A stretch of 64,000 nt of DNA from Acrasis kona (GCA_026419775.2 JAOPGA020001602.1:1-64000), one strand, 5' to 3'; numbered from the stretch's first letter, positions 30,624 to 43,585 are shown. Notes: generated by a model from the sequence alone, not told the origin. Program-made: numbers and translations.

Positions 30624-33600
30624 ATGAAAGTCTTCTTGGTTTCTATACTTCTATCGTTAACATTGGCCCAAAGTATCAATGTTATCAACACCTTCGTAGG
30701 AACATCAGGATATACTCCAGATAATACTCCAGGACTCATGGCGCAAGTATCACCCTCGTGTGTTACATATGATAATACGCAGAACCTTTTATACGTGTGT
30801 AACCAAGATAAAGTTCAACAGTACAACCTCGTCACCAAGGTAATGACTACCTTTGCCGGAAACGGAAATAAAGGATACAATGGTGATAATATCTTAGCTA
30901 CCAATGCCAGTTTATATAGTCCAACATCAGTGGCTGTCGACAGTATCAACAATCTGGTTTATATTTGTGACTCCAGTAATTACCGCATTCGAGTCGTTAA
31001 CAGGGCCAACAATATAATCACCACCCTTGCGGGTGTTGGAACCGGTGGTTATAATGGAGACTCTCTTCAGGCTTCAATGTCTCAGCTTACTAATCCTACG
31101 TCGGTAGCTGTAGATGCAGCAAATAACGTAGTGTACATTGGAGATATGAGTAGGGTAAGAGCTGTCAACACACTTACAGGTATCATGACAAATTTTGCCG
31201 GTAATGGAGATTATTACAGTTCACCAGGCATATCTACTCCCGTCATTGATGTCATTCCAACATCAACTGCTATTAGTCAATATATTACATCCATTGTCAT
31301 CGATAAAATAAATAATATGGTTTATTTCTCAGAGAAAGGAGGTTATGCAGGTGCGGTCAGAAGTGTTAATAGAACCAGTGGGTTTATGAACTATGTGATT
31401 GGTAGTCGAGTTTTATCTTATGTAGAGGGTGGTGCCGCTAAGACTACTCTCATCACAAATGCTGAATCGCTAGCTATAGACAACGTTAAAAATGTAATGT
31501 ATGTTGTTTCAAGTTACACCATAAGAGTTGTAAACCTTACATCTGGCTTGATATATAGTTACGCCGGTAGTGCAAACTTTAACTCTTATAATGGCAACAA
31601 CCTTACCTTATTAAACACTTATATGAATCCCGTATACCTAGATATTGACTTGACGAACAATATTTTATATTACGCTGATAAGAATAACTTTGCTGTGAGA
31701 GCAATCAAAGATGGATTTATTAATACAGTTTATGGAATCACAGCATTTCCTTCGAACGGTATAAATCTTCCAACATCTAGTGTTTATATTAAAGAGCCTG
31801 CTGGTATTGTCGTCGACTCTGTAAACAACATTGTTTATTATTGTGACAGTGGTAATAGTCTTGTAATGGCAGTAAATAGATCTAACAACATTGTGACGGT
31901 CGTTGCAGGGACCGGAGTCAGTGGGTTTAGAGGTGATAACGATATTGCTACTAATGCTCAGTTGAGTTATCCAACCTCTCTTGCTTTAGATAGCGTTAGA
32001 AGCGTCTTGTATATTAGTGACCAGAACAACATGAGGATCAGAGCAGTCAATTTAATCAGCAGAATAATAACTACTGTTGTTGGTAACCAAACAGGCACCT
32101 ATGGAGATTATTTACCACCTACCAGTACTTCTATATCACCCACTAATATAGCTATAGATACTGTCAATAACTTACTTTATTTTGCTGATGGAGTTCGTGT
32201 GAGGATGGTTGACTTTAGTAAAAATATTGTTACTACGGTTGCCTGTGGATATACAGCAACCAATAGGTACAGTGACAATGTGCCTGCGACAAGCGTATCT
32301 TGTGCCCCATACTACATAACACTAGACACTGTGAATCAAAATCTGTATCTGACCAGCAATAGCTATATACGAGTAGTGTCACTAACTACAAAATTGATAT
32401 CAACAGCTGCTGGAACTGGAAGTAGTTCCTTTAATGGTGATGGAAGTGTAACTCTGTCAAATATTAATCCAGGTTCAATAGCAGTGGATGGTATCAATAA
32501 TGTTTTGTATTTAACCAACAGCTACAGCATAAGGGCAATTAATCTTTCTGCTAAAACTGTTTCGACAATCGCCGGCTCAGGTACAGTTGGATATAGTGGT
32601 GATGGCGGAAACGCACTATATGCAAATCTAGGTTCATCAACGTCGATCAGTCTAGACATTCAGAACAAACAATTCTACGTTGCAGATTATACAAACAACC
32701 GTATTAGAGTTGTTAAAATGATAACTTCAAACCCCATTACCACAACTCCTTCACCAAGTTCCCCTCTATCGCCAAATGTGCCAACCTCTTCTACTGCTAA
32801 TACATCTTCGGTCACGCAAACTATTCCTGACCTATCCAATTTGCTTTCGAACAGCAATCAAGTTCTCAAAATGTTCAGTGGTGAGGCATCAATAGTAGAT
32901 GGTTCGACAGGTGTTCCGCAGCTGTCATTTATGAAAGATGCTAATTCTATTGATATTGTATCCATACAAAGTAGCATGACTGCAAATAAAAGAAATGCAC
33001 TGGTCACTTTACAACAGAACAGCATGAACAATAAGGCTGCTTATTGTAAGTTTGTTATCAAGAGTGCAACTGAAAATTGCTCTCCTCTAGAGGTTATGAT
33101 GAGTTCTTCGAAACAATCTTATGCCATGATGTCTATTACTTATTCTCAACCCTATTCAAAGGTGAGTCTTACATTAATCCAAGGTTCATATTCCACCCTT
33201 GCTACTCAAAATTGTCAAATTCAAATCAATCAAATGTACACGACCTATCTGTTCGTATCATCATCCGATCTAATTCTTTGGACAGTAAAGGCTACTATAT
33301 ATCAGGGAGCAAGCATATTGTGTGAAGTCTCTTCGGTTTTGTCGCAAACTCAATTTTCTAGTCAATCATTCTTCCGAAATCCCTCATCACTTGTCATATC
33401 TCAAAGTAGCTACTCTAGCGCAAATTCTAGGGAGATGAATGAGCAAATATACAATGTTACAACTCAATTATACGATGCAGGTGTTCAACAAGTTGTAAAT
33501 ACTCAATCATCGCAGTCTTCTTCATCCTCGCCGCCTACTAACGTGGCAGCAGTTGTATTGATAGCCCTGTGTTCAGTCTTCATGTTTGTTTTCTTGACCA

Positions 33601-33686
33601 CTATTATTGTAATTATAGCAGTGCTTGTGGTCTTTTTGGTTTATAGAAGTAAAAGACATAAGGTATTTATTGTAGATCATCAATAA
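30624..33686 (+). CDS. NHL-repeat type I surface membrane protein
   Basis: A single exon of 1,020 residues. The signal peptide is MKVFLVSILLSLTLAQ. Residues ~20-710 hold about a dozen NHL-type propeller repeats with the recurring pattern (SV)AVD-x-xNN(L/V)(L/V)Y(I/F)xD, followed by xxRIRAVN and a TxAGxGxxGYNGD loop: PTSVAVDSINNLVYICDS, PTSVAVDAANNVVYIGD, SISLDIQNKQFYVAD. A Ser/Thr/Pro linker (~715-745) leads to a Cys-poor beta domain, a Ser-rich stalk and a single membrane helix (~985-1010) with a short basic cytosolic tail (YRSKRHKVFIVDHQ). Such NHL ectodomains act as protein or glycan binding surfaces, so an adhesion or recognition receptor is plausible; there is no catalytic motif. The short tail suggests it signals through partners if at all. 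Confidence 0.8.
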   Translation: MKVFLVSILLSLTLAQSINVINTFVGTSGYTPDNTPGLMAQVSPSCVTYDNTQNLLYVCNQDKVQQYNLVTKVMTTFAGNGNKGYNGDNILATNASLYSPTSVAVDSINNLVYICDSSNYRIRVVNRANNIITTLAGVGTGGYNGDSLQASMSQLTNPTSVAVDAANNVVYIGDMSRVRAVNTLTGIMTNFAGNGDYYSSPGISTPVIDVIPTSTAISQYITSIVIDKINNMVYFSEKGGYAGAVRSVNRTSGFMNYVIGSRVLSYVEGGAAKTTLITNAESLAIDNVKNVMYVVSSYTIRVVNLTSGLIYSYAGSANFNSYNGNNLTLLNTYMNPVYLDIDLTNNILYYADKNNFAVRAIKDGFINTVYGITAFPSNGINLPTSSVYIKEPAGIVVDSVNNIVYYCDSGNSLVMAVNRSNNIVTVVAGTGVSGFRGDNDIATNAQLSYPTSLALDSVRSVLYISDQNNMRIRAVNLISRIITTVVGNQTGTYGDYLPPTSTSISPTNIAIDTVNNLLYFADGVRVRMVDFSKNIVTTVACGYTATNRYSDNVPATSVSCAPYYITLDTVNQNLYLTSNSYIRVVSLTTKLISTAAGTGSSSFNGDGSVTLSNINPGSIAVDGINNVLYLTNSYSIRAINLSAKTVSTIAGSGTVGYSGDGGNALYANLGSSTSISLDIQNKQFYVADYTNNRIRVVKMITSNPITTTPSPSSPLSPNVPTSSTANTSSVTQTIPDLSNLLSNSNQVLKMFSGEASIVDGSTGVPQLSFMKDANSIDIVSIQSSMTANKRNALVTLQQNSMNNKAAYCKFVIKSATENCSPLEVMMSSSKQSYAMMSITYSQPYSKVSLTLIQGSYSTLATQNCQIQINQMYTTYLFVSSSDLILWTVKATIYQGASILCEVSSVLSQTQFSSQSFFRNPSSLVISQSSYSSANSREMNEQIYNVTTQLYDAGVQQVVNTQSSQSSSSSPPTNVAAVVLIALCSVFMFVFLTTIIVIIAVLVVFLVYRSKRHKVFIVDHQ

Positions 33687-33885
33687 AGCTTGATTAATTA
33701 AACAGTTTTCGTCAAAAAACAATTATAATTATAGCACCTCTATAGAGTGATCTTCATACTGAAGACACAGGATATTATATCATTTCAAATTGGTTCTTTT
33801 ATGGATTCTAATTATGAGTTAGTTGTTAAATTGACAATCAAATGAATGGTGGTTCAGTAATTCAAAACATAACTATAAAACAACC

Positions 33886-34182
33886 ATGGGTCAGAAGCAA
33901 TTTAGAAGCAACAAGTCCAACACATTTGACCAATCATTGTTTGTTGATGTCATCAAGCCAAGTGCTTTTAGCTTATTCAATCAATAGATGGATGAGTACA
34001 ACGCCCATGAGAAACTTGCAATAGCTTTGGACGCACTTACAAACAACAAGTTCTTTCTAGAGAATGTGAATTTCAACTAGTGCACATATCGCAAAGGTAA
34101 TAACATGTCCAAGTTGTAACAGAAGGTATCAGAAGTCGAATTGGGATATTCTAAGGAGATGAACAAAATGTTGAAGATTTAA
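33886..34182 (+). pseudogene. Short host pseudogene with in-frame stops
   Basis: From the ATG at 33886 one frame reads protein-like sequence (MGQKQFRSNKSNTFDQSLFV) to a TAG at 33985, resumes at once (MDEYNAHEKLAIALDALTNN) to a TAG at 34078, continues to a TAA, and ends at 34182 with SEVELGYSKEMNKMLKI. The helical, charged pieces look like one small coiled-coil protein of about 95 residues. As every other gene here uses TAG and TAA as stops, codon reassignment is excluded and it is a decayed copy. The family is not recognised. Confidence 0.4.
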
Positions 34183-34230
34183 CACACATTGCCAAATCAT
34201 AAACAATCTTTACGAAAATTATTGATACGC

Positions 34231-37200
34231 TCAAACAGCTTTTGCTTTATTTTCGGCAACTTTTCCAATGACACGTATCATATCCACCTTTTGGATGGGC
34301 TTAGTGCAGTAGTCATCCATTCCTGCTTTTATACCCTCGTCCTGGTGTTCTTGCCTGGCATTTCCACTCAACCCTATAATGGTGACTCTATTCAGGTTAT
34401 TGCTCTGCTCGTACTCCCTAATCTTTCTTGTGCATTCAAGACCGTTCATGATTGGCATTGAAATATCCATAAAGATCAAATCGAAATTATTACTCTTGAA
34501 CACATTAAATCCTTCTAAACCATCACAAGCAGATTTGTTTGGACACTTGATGGTGTCAAGCATTTTTCCCAATACACGACGGTTGATCGAATTGTCCTCC
34601 ACCACCAGGATATTGATATTTTCAAAATTCTCAGGTTCCTCCGTCGATGATGCCTGTGAGACTTCTCTCTTTAGAGATTTTGTGAATATTTCTGCATCCT
34701 TTGGACTAGACAACAGACATGGCATTCTGAACTTAAATTGACTACCAACAGAACGTTCCTTGGTACCTGACTCGACCCATATGTGTCCGTTCATCAGGTC
34801 TGCCAACATCTTGCAAATAAACAGCCCTAAACCACTTCCAGAATACTCGGACATGTTTCTTTGAGAGGCTTGTACAAAACGATCGAATATAGCAGATTGA
34901 TCAAGAGCATCAACTCCCATACCAGTATCAGAAACAAGGAAAATTAACTCGTTACCAACCAAATCACAACCAACATCAACACCACCCTTACTCGTAAACT
35001 TTATTGCGTTAGAAACCATATTAATCACAACTTGCGAAATGCGATTATAATCTGCATCGATCACAATATTCTTCACCGCATCAGAAACAGAAACACGAAG
35101 ATAAATGTTCTTCTTGGCAGCATCATTCATGAACATTCTTTCAATGTGTTGAATCATAATCAAGGGAGACATTGGTTTGATGATCAACGACACTTTGCCC
35201 ATTTCTAATTTGGACAAGGTCAACACATCATCAGTAATTACTTTTTGATAAGTACCACAAGCCTGTATGCTCTCTATACAAGAATGAAGAGTGTCCAGTT
35301 CGTCATTGACGACTGGTATATTATGAGTCGTTAACTTTTTATTTACATGTTTCAAGACTTCACAACAACCTAATAAACCCTGTATGGGATTTCTAATTTC
35401 ATGACATATTCTGTCTACAAACTCTTCTTGCTTCTTGTGATAGATTTGATCCTTTGTTCTATTCGCCTCCGTCTCCGCCAATTCTCTCACTGCCTTCATC
35501 TTTGATTTGAAATAGAAGGCATTCTCCATGCTGATCGATATTTGAGCAGTCAAAATGTTCAACAATTGCACTTGCTCCGATTTGAAGCAATGCTCTGTTA
35601 AAGTATTCTCCAGGTACAGCACTGCAATCAATTCATTTTTTCTAATCACTGGCATACAGAGTATACTCTTTGATTGCGCATTTTTAATGTGTTGATCATG
35701 AGTCAATCGTCTATCAGCCGCCGCACATCCAGTCACAAATATTTTTCTCGACTTGTAAACGTGATCGATGATGTAGCTCGATCCTTGATGCCATTCCTCG
35801 AATGCAATATCACACAAATCCGTACAATCATAGTTACCGACGCTAATAACCTTCACAGCACGATCGATAATCAACGCTCCTATACTTGCGCTGGCCGTTT
35901 TAACAATCTAGTATTGATAATAAGAACAACGACAACAAATCTCAACTTACAATATTGATGATATTAGGCAGCAACTTATCAGTTTTGATATCGCTGGATA
36001 TCAATTGAGAGGCTCTAAGAATGGCATGAATGTCAACTTCTGCAAATTCTCTATTGATGGACTCCGTGGTGCCTCTTACCTCTCCTACATCAAATGTGGT
36101 GGTGATGGTGGACGGAGTGACGCTCAAAGTCTCTGTATCGGCGATGTAAGTAAACTCAGCAATCATTTGATCCATTTTCTTCGTGGCTCCCCATCTTCTA
36201 TAACAGTTAAATGCTTCTCTCATACTAAGTCGAGCGTGTCTATTCGAATTCATGCTCGCCAAGAATCTACCCTCTAATTCAGTGATGACTGCTTGTTCAT
36301 GAAAGAAATTTTGTTTTTTGGATTCAAGTATGGCTCTTTCGTATGTTTCTAGTACAAGATGATGGCTCTTGGTGTCGACATGTACATATGCATCCATTTC
36401 TGCTTTCACCATCAAGTACTTATTCAGATAATTCTGTGGACAATATCGAGACCATAACAACAATCGATCCAGATTACTATCTAGTTTGGATTTGATTGTA
36501 TTTTTCATCTCGTTGATTTGGTCATCTTCGCCATGATGATGATTGTTGTTAATGGCTCTATAAATTCTAACCAACAACAATGAGCTATACAACATGTGAT
36601 AAGAATTGGCATAAAAAGAAGTACAAAAAACAACTCGGTCATCTAAATCTTTTAACAGAGCTAATTTCTGATTTGCATATTCCAAAGGAGAAATCGTCTT
36701 TCCTTCTTGAGGACAAGAATTGTAATCTTGTAATAATATAAAATCTAACATGATTGCAAACACAAGAGTAATGGATTTGGGTGTGGGTATCATCATTTCA
36801 TCAATTACTTTATAAATATGTTGATAGTCATGACTACCGTTGAGTGTATTACACACAGCTAAACACCCATTACACAAATCGATCATGGGTTGATTTTGAT
36901 ACTTTTTAGAAATATTCATAAAATGTTGGAGCATTTTCAAAGCGCACATCATTTCTGTGCTTTGGTATATTACAGCGGGTGCAGTAATTGAAATTGTGAA
37001 GATGGCGTTAAGAACTTCGCCACATTCCAATCCCGCACTGTACATTTCTGCGCTGCTCTTTACTGAATCACTCAGTGGATAAAACCAATGCCTCACGGTC
37101 ACATTATACCATTGGGTAGCTCTCACTCTTTCTCTTGTTTGATTCACGAATAAATGATCGGTGCACAGGATAATAATCTCTGCCAACTCCTTACCCAATT

Positions 37201-40200
37201 GGAATTCTAATCTTCCCAATAAAACAAGAGTAAAGGTTACCGCAGCAGTGCTAAAATCTGCATTGATGCCTCTCTCTAGAATAGCATTTATCGATGCACT
37301 GCAAACGAATGGGTACAAGGTTTGATTGCCCATGAAACAAGCCGTAGAGAGAGCTTCAAAGATGTTAAATAACATTCTGTCCTCTTCACATGGTTCGTTG
37401 ACAGCCGTCAAGATATCAATAACGCCATCTGAATTTCTCAATCGATTCAGAGTATTCTCTACTTTTTCTTTTTGTTTTAAGAATAATGGATCGGCAATGT
37501 TAGGATCATCGATCGGTATTTCTAAGCCATAGTGTTTTAGAATCTCACGACCATCCTTCAAAGCCTCTTTGCAATCACCAGAGCTATTAGCCATGTTAAT
37601 CATCAAATTATAAACAGTCGCCAATTTCAATTTACCAATGGCCTTCGATTTAATAAGATCATTTAGTTGACTACTCTCTGAGATATTAGATATGTTATAG
37701 TAGTTGGTGGACAATTCCATGTGAAGAGAAAAACACAAATCGTGATGAACGTTCCAGCAATCATCAGGTCCATATAGCTCGTGTAAACATTGAATGCCTT
37801 GTTTTAAATGAATAATGGCATTGTTATGAGCAGGTACTTTTGTACACTTTTGACCAGCTATTAAATTCATTTGAGCAATTTCAATGATTTGGTCCTGAAT
37901 GGATTGATGGTTCAATAAAGATGTAACCTTGCACAAACCATCGCTACTGTTGTCGAACGAAACGGAAGATGTAGATGGAAGAGAAGAACAAGATAATAAG
38001 AGTTGAACGCTTTGATTTAGAAAACTAACGATACTGAGCATATCAGAATCATAGTCATCTACATTTTGAATTGATTTTATATCTTTGAGTTTCAACCACC
38101 TCTTGGCAATGGTCAAGTAAATCAGACACTTTGTTCTTTCGTCAATTAGTTGATTGACTGATTCTTGAATGCGATCGTGAGCAAAGTAGATTCGATCCGA
38201 TATAACAAACATCATGCCGTTATCGAACACTGGATACAAGTTGTTCATCAGAGCATCGATGGATTGATTCATAACATGTGCCAGAATGGATATAAGAGTG
38301 TTGTTTCCCATACAAGAGGCCCACTGGAGAGCTTCAGCGGCATCTCCATGTATGCTCTGCACCTGATTGGTCATCAAGGATACTACATTGGAGGTGACTC
38401 GTCTTGTTGCTATTTTCGAGTAATCCCACACCCAAGTACGTCCGTCTCGAATGATCAAACCTTCTTGGTATAAAGTAGTCAGGAACAAGTGTACAAAAAA
38501 TGGATTTCCTTCTGTTTTCGCGTGCACTAGATTGGCCAACTGACGCACGTTACCTTCGCTTCTCTCTACTTGTAGAGCATCGCATATCCAGCGATGCACC
38601 ACATCAGAAGGTAACGGAGAAAGAACCAAATTGGTTACTTTTTGATTAGTGTTTATTTTGTCGAGCATGGAGCACAAGGGATGAGTGGAATCCACTTCGT
38701 TATCTCGATAAGCGCCCACGAATAAAAAACGATTCACGTCCTTGGACATGACTTGTATCAATTCAAAACTCTCTCGATCTGCCCATTGTAAATCATCAAG
38801 AAATACAACCAAAGGCCTTCCCTCTTGCACAAATACATTCAAAAAGTGACAAAAGGCCGTGTGAAATCTGGATTGAGCTTGATTGGGAGCAATGACAGGT
38901 GCATCTGGTTGTTCTCCGATAATGTTGATTAGTTGAGGAACCATTTGGGTGAACAATGAACCCAAATTACCAACTGCATCCAATATGCGTTGCTTCCACA
39001 CTTCTATTCTGGACTCACAAAGTGCTTGGGTGATGAGTCCGTCTAATGCCTGGACGATTGCACTATAAACAATGTTTTTAGCAATCTTGTCGTATTTGCC
39101 GCTCGAAAAGTAACCATAATGTGTGCTCGCTAACAATTGTACTTCGTTCACTAGCGATGATTTACCGACGCCTAAAGCATGTGAGTGAATGAGTGTGTGC
39201 GAACGAATTACCAGAGTATCCAGATACGATTAGTGATTCGCTGTTTCCGCTTTCATTTACTCTTTCGAAACATTCCATGAGTGTTTTCAACTCTTGTTCT
39301 CTTCCATATAAATGTTTAGGTAAGCTGAAATGTTCAGTGTAGTCTTGCGTTGCGATTTCAAAGCGTTCAATTTCATTTCGTGGCGTTAGTTTCGATTGGC
39401 ATTGTTTCAAATCATAAAGTAGTCCTCGACATGATTGATATCGATCGACTGCATCCTTGTTGAGTAGTTTGTTAATAATGTCGGAGATGACCTCGGGCAC
39501 GTTGCTGTTTAGCGGAGGTGGTTTCACTGCAATGTGGCTGTGTATGATTTCCGATACGTCCTTGTTAATAAATGGTACTCTGCCGTTCAAGAGTTGATAA
39601 AATGTAATTCCCTAACAAGGTTAACATTCTTGTATGGAATTTACTTACGAGACTGTAAAAATCTGTTCGGTAATCTATTCTGCGATTAATTCTACCCGTT
39701 TGTTCTAATGGTGAGAAAGAGTTGGTGATGCAGGGGACTTACCTGGCGAAAGATAAGATAGTGTTCCCAAGATTTTCTTAACTGATGAAGTTGGAGTTTG
39801 TTTCTCCTCTCGTAGACGTGTTGCACATCCAAAATCTATAACGTAGATTTTTCCTTCATTTGTTATTAACTATTGATTGAGACATTGTTGGAAGAGAAAA
39901 TTTAAACTTACCAAGTTGGATGGTTTGATGTCCTTGTGTACTACTTTGTTGCTGTGTACCTCGGCCAGACCTTGAGTACATTCTATTGCAATGCTCAAGA
40001 ATTGACTAATTGAAAACCCGCTTTGTGGTAGGACTGATGACAAACTTCTACCATTCACATCTCTTGTTATTAAACAACATGATTTTTGTCCATCTGCGGT
40101 CTCCGCTTCAATTAAACGATCATATTGTATCACATTGTTTGCGTTCACACATGCTTGCTTTCCGATGGTGAATTCTCTTCGAAGTTGTTTTAGAACACTA

Positions 40201-40331
40201 GTCGTGGCGAATTGGTCAACATGCGTCTTGATGATGCACGTATTATCCTCCTTTCTACATCGCAACACCTGAAGATTTCTACCAATATATATTACGTCTA
40301 ATACTTGATAATCCTCTCCCAACCAATTCAT
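34231..40331 (-). CDS. Hybrid histidine kinase with Ser/Thr kinase-like, AAA ATPase, GAF and receiver domains
   Basis: Six exons (40331-39912, 39869-39743, 39704-39649, 39611-39212, 39171-35951, 35907-34231) with introns of 37-43 nt give 1,966 residues. Order: protein kinase domain (1-~270; HKDIKPSN, IDFG, SPEQTGRINRRIDYRTDFYS), AAA-type ATPase (Walker A SGYSGVGKSS at ~330, Walker B-like PLVVFLDDLQWAD), a ~900-residue helical TPR-like middle, GAF domain (~1420-1545), HisKA with the phospho-acceptor His (~1577) in DRICHEIRNP, HATPase (N box QVVINMVSNAIKF, G boxes SDTGMG and GSGLGLFICK) and a C-terminal receiver (LVVEDNSINRR, FMDISMP with the acceptor Asp, TKP). No membrane segment, so it is cytosolic. 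The same order is known from fungal (group X-like), cyanobacterial and other bacterial multidomain kinases. All motifs needed for activity are visible; the input signal is unknown. Confidence 0.9.
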
Positions 40332-41015
40332 GTTTTCCTTGCGGATTTATTGGGTAAATTTATACCCTTATTTATTCTTCTTCAACACAGAACGCTGAAT
40401 TTTATTCAGGAACCATGATTGCTTTTTCAAGAACTTTTTCTATAAAGAACGGTTTAAAAACAAACAATTGACTTATTTTTTTGAAAAGAAACTTTTTTAT
40501 TCATCTTCAAATTGTTGCTCATAAAGGAACCAAATGGTTAGAAGTTACTTAGAAAGACTTAAGCCTAACTCTATCCTGGATAGCTCGTATTACTGCTAGT
40601 GTGTCATTGAATATATTTTCCACCTATGTCCCTTGCCACAGTGTCGCCTTGAGCATAGTATGCTCCAATCATGACGAAGCAACACGCGGTGAGGTGGTCT
40701 GTAGTGTTGGTCTGAAAAACCTGTCATAAATGTAACCTCTAACACATTTACCATTTATAATGGGTGTTCTAAGAGAACGACATTATAAAGTGTTTACACC
40801 TTTAAAGGCTAAAGGTTGGTCGCTCCGGTGACGATTATCCTGGTTGCGGTAATGTGCAACGATATTGTATTCTTCTGAGCTATTAAAGCTTTACAATGTC
40901 ATCCCATACTCATACAACTTTCAACTTCGGCTTAACCAGGACTCCTTTATTTAGTCCTCACTCTTGTTCGGTTGTTTGTAATTACTAGTATCGATCAACC
41001 CGTTGCAAAGGAGTA
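40332..41015. other. Intergenic, with a possible spliced minus-strand remnant
   Basis: Contains the divergent promoters of the hybrid kinase and VPS35. On the minus strand, a protein-like segment at ~40615-40715 (ends CCFVMIGAYYAQGDTVARD and stops at a TGA) follows a good acceptor (TTTTTCAG) and donor (ATGGTAAATG), and a second protein-like segment (SSEEYNIVAHYRNQDNRHR) lies upstream at ~40820-40900, but stops separate them. It may be a remnant gene or a non-coding transcript. Confidence 0.25.
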
Positions 41016-43585
41016 ATGAGCAGTCATTACCAGAACGTGAGGGAGTATCCCGCATATGACGATGAAGAGAACACGTTAGAAGCAGGACAAACAGTGGAAA
41101 ACAAACAAAAGACTCTTCTGGCAACTGCTAAAAATGTAGTCGACACCGAAGCTTATCACATGATTAGAGCCTTGGATAAGAGTCTATTAGATGAAGCACT
41201 TAAACACTCCGCAAAAATGTTAAACCAATTAAGAACTTCAGAACTATCTCCCAAACACTACTATGACCTATGTAAGTTTTTTGCGTCTAATAACCGTGTT
41301 TACGATAGACATGCTTGTTTTTGACAAAATGCGCCATCTTGAAATGTTTTTCTCGGAAGAAAACAAACGTGGAAGAAGAATGCAAGATTTATATGAGGTG
41401 AGACCTCATGAATGACATTCATAATAATACATGTAGGTTGTCCAACACGCTGGAAACATTGTACCAAGACTCTACTTGCTAATCACCGTTGGTTCTGTGT
41501 ACATTAAAAGCAAGGAGGCCCCAGCGAAGGACGTTTTAAAAGATCTGGTAGAGATGTGCAAAGGTGTACAACATCCCACGAGAGGCTTGTTTTTAAGGAA
41601 TTACTTGAGTCAGCTGAGCAAGGACAAGCTGCCTGATGTAGGTTCAGAGTATGAAGGAGTCGGAGGTCAAGTACAAGACTCCATCAACTTTATCATTCAA
41701 AACTTTACTGAAACTGTACACTTGTTCTCACGCCTCAAGAACGAAGGACCAGCGTCCGAAAGAGAAAAGCGTGAAAAAGAGAGAAATGAATTGAGCATCC
41801 TTGTTGGGAAGAGGTAGCGCTAATCATTTCCTCGCATTCAAACTAATCATTCATAGTCTTGAAAGATTATCCAACTTGGAAGGTGTCACTCTCGAAATAT
41901 ATCGCAGCATGGTCTTGAACAAGGTCCTTGAAGTCGTGGTCCAAAGCAACGACAAGATGGTACAACAGTACTTGATGGATTGCATCATTCAAGTATTCCC
42001 TGATGAGTTCCACATGGCCACTCTCGATACCTTTTTGCAATCGTGTTTAGATCTCGACCAAGGAGTCGATCTAAGAGCTATTCTCACCTCGTTGATGGAC
42101 CGTTTGTCAAATTTCATACAAAGACGTGCTTCGCAAGGAGAACAACATGACGATTATGGAACGAACGTAGTGGAAACTTTCACAAAGTACGTGGATAAGG
42201 TATTAGAGGTGTATGCCGTCGAACTATCCGATAACCTGCTCATCAACATTTCGCTTTTATCGTTATCGCTACAAGCCTATCCAGAACGCACCGACTATGT
42301 GAACCGCATCATCACCGGAGTCGCAACTCACCTAGTTGACACGCTCATCAATGACGACCAAGTCATCAAATTAACAAAAAAAGTCTTGACCATTCCTCTA
42401 GAGTCCTACAAGAGCATATTAAAGCTCTTAGATCTGGACAATTACAATCAAGTATTGACGTTACTTCCGTTCGAAGAGAAACGCATGGTGGCGCGTCAAA
42501 TCGTGAGAACGGCCATCAAACACGGAGACAAGATTACCACGGTGGACCAGGTGAACGAATTGTTCGAACTAATCAAACCCATGCTCAAGGACGAACCAAC
42601 AAACGAAACATTGGCAGAAGATGATTGGGAAGATTTTGAAGAGGAACAAAATCTAGTCGCCAGATGTGTACATTTGTTCGACAATGCAGAAACGGATAAT
42701 CTATTCAAGATTTATTCTGCTGCAAGAAAGCATTTTGGACAAGGAGGCGTCAAGAGAATACAGTTCACCTTAGTTCCGCTAGTGTTCAAGTATTTGGAAC
42801 TGGCCACCAGAATTTATCAATCTCAAATCACAGCAGCAGCAACGCCAACGCTGGAAGGAGAAGCACCAGCGGTGGGCGGAGTCATCAAACAAGATAAGGT
42901 GTTCCAGTACGTGATGGAGATTTTGGAAGTACTCGCTAATCAGAGACCAGGCCCAGCACTTCAGTTGTATTTACAAAGTGCCCTTTGTGCTGACCGATGT
43001 GATTTGGAAAAGATTGTGTACGAGCTGTTGAGTCAGGCGTTTATGCTTTACGAAGAGGAAGACTCCAAAGTTCAATTGGAATACTTGCATTTGATCATTA
43101 ATGCGCTCCAAGGAATGAAACACATTAGTGAAGAGAATTATAACACGTTGAGCACGAAGACTTGTCAATATTCTAGTAAATTGTTGCGCAAGCCTGATCA
43201 ATGTAGGGCCGTGTTGATGTGTAGTCACTTGTTCTGGCCAATGTTTGAAAATAAAGAATTACAAAATAGCAGCAAGGCACTTGAGTGTTTGCAGTGGAGT
43301 TTGAAAATTGTAAAATCTTGTTTGTCCAATCAACAAATTTTGTTGTTTGTGGAAATTTTGAACGTGTATGCGCATCACTTTGATAAGAAGAATGACAAGG
43401 TGACTGCAGAGTATTTGAATGGCATGATTGATCTGATCTTTACAAATATTCCAAACTTGGAAGAGACCGAGGAGACTGCTGCTGCTCCCATCAACATCTT
43501 TTATAGAAATACATTGAGACACTTGAGATTAAGGAAGGATCAGGATGGAGAAATGTATGATGACGTTCGTTTTACATTAATGTAA
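41016..43585 (+). CDS. VPS35: Retromer subunit VPS35
   Basis: Four exons (41016-41271, 41309-41397, 41437-41813, 41857-43585; introns 37, 39 and 43 nt) encode 816 residues, close to human VPS35 (796). VPS35 is the alpha-solenoid core of the retromer that returns receptors from endosomes to the Golgi or plasma membrane. Family hallmarks: the N-terminal VPS26-binding PRLYLLITVG, HPTRGLFLRNYLSQ, the ILVG-KSLERLSNLEG block joined exactly across intron 3 (human ILVGTNLVRLSQLEG), and CIIQVFPDEFHMATLD. Splicing restores the expected LSPKHYYDLY-to-FDKMRHLE and DLYE-VVQHAGN junctions. Apparently complete and functional. Confidence 0.97.

Noticed and set aside
33886-34182. Reassigned stop codons (TAG/TAA as sense) to explain the interrupted frame
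   Set aside because: TAA, TAG and TGA all end well-supported genes in this window, so the standard code applies.
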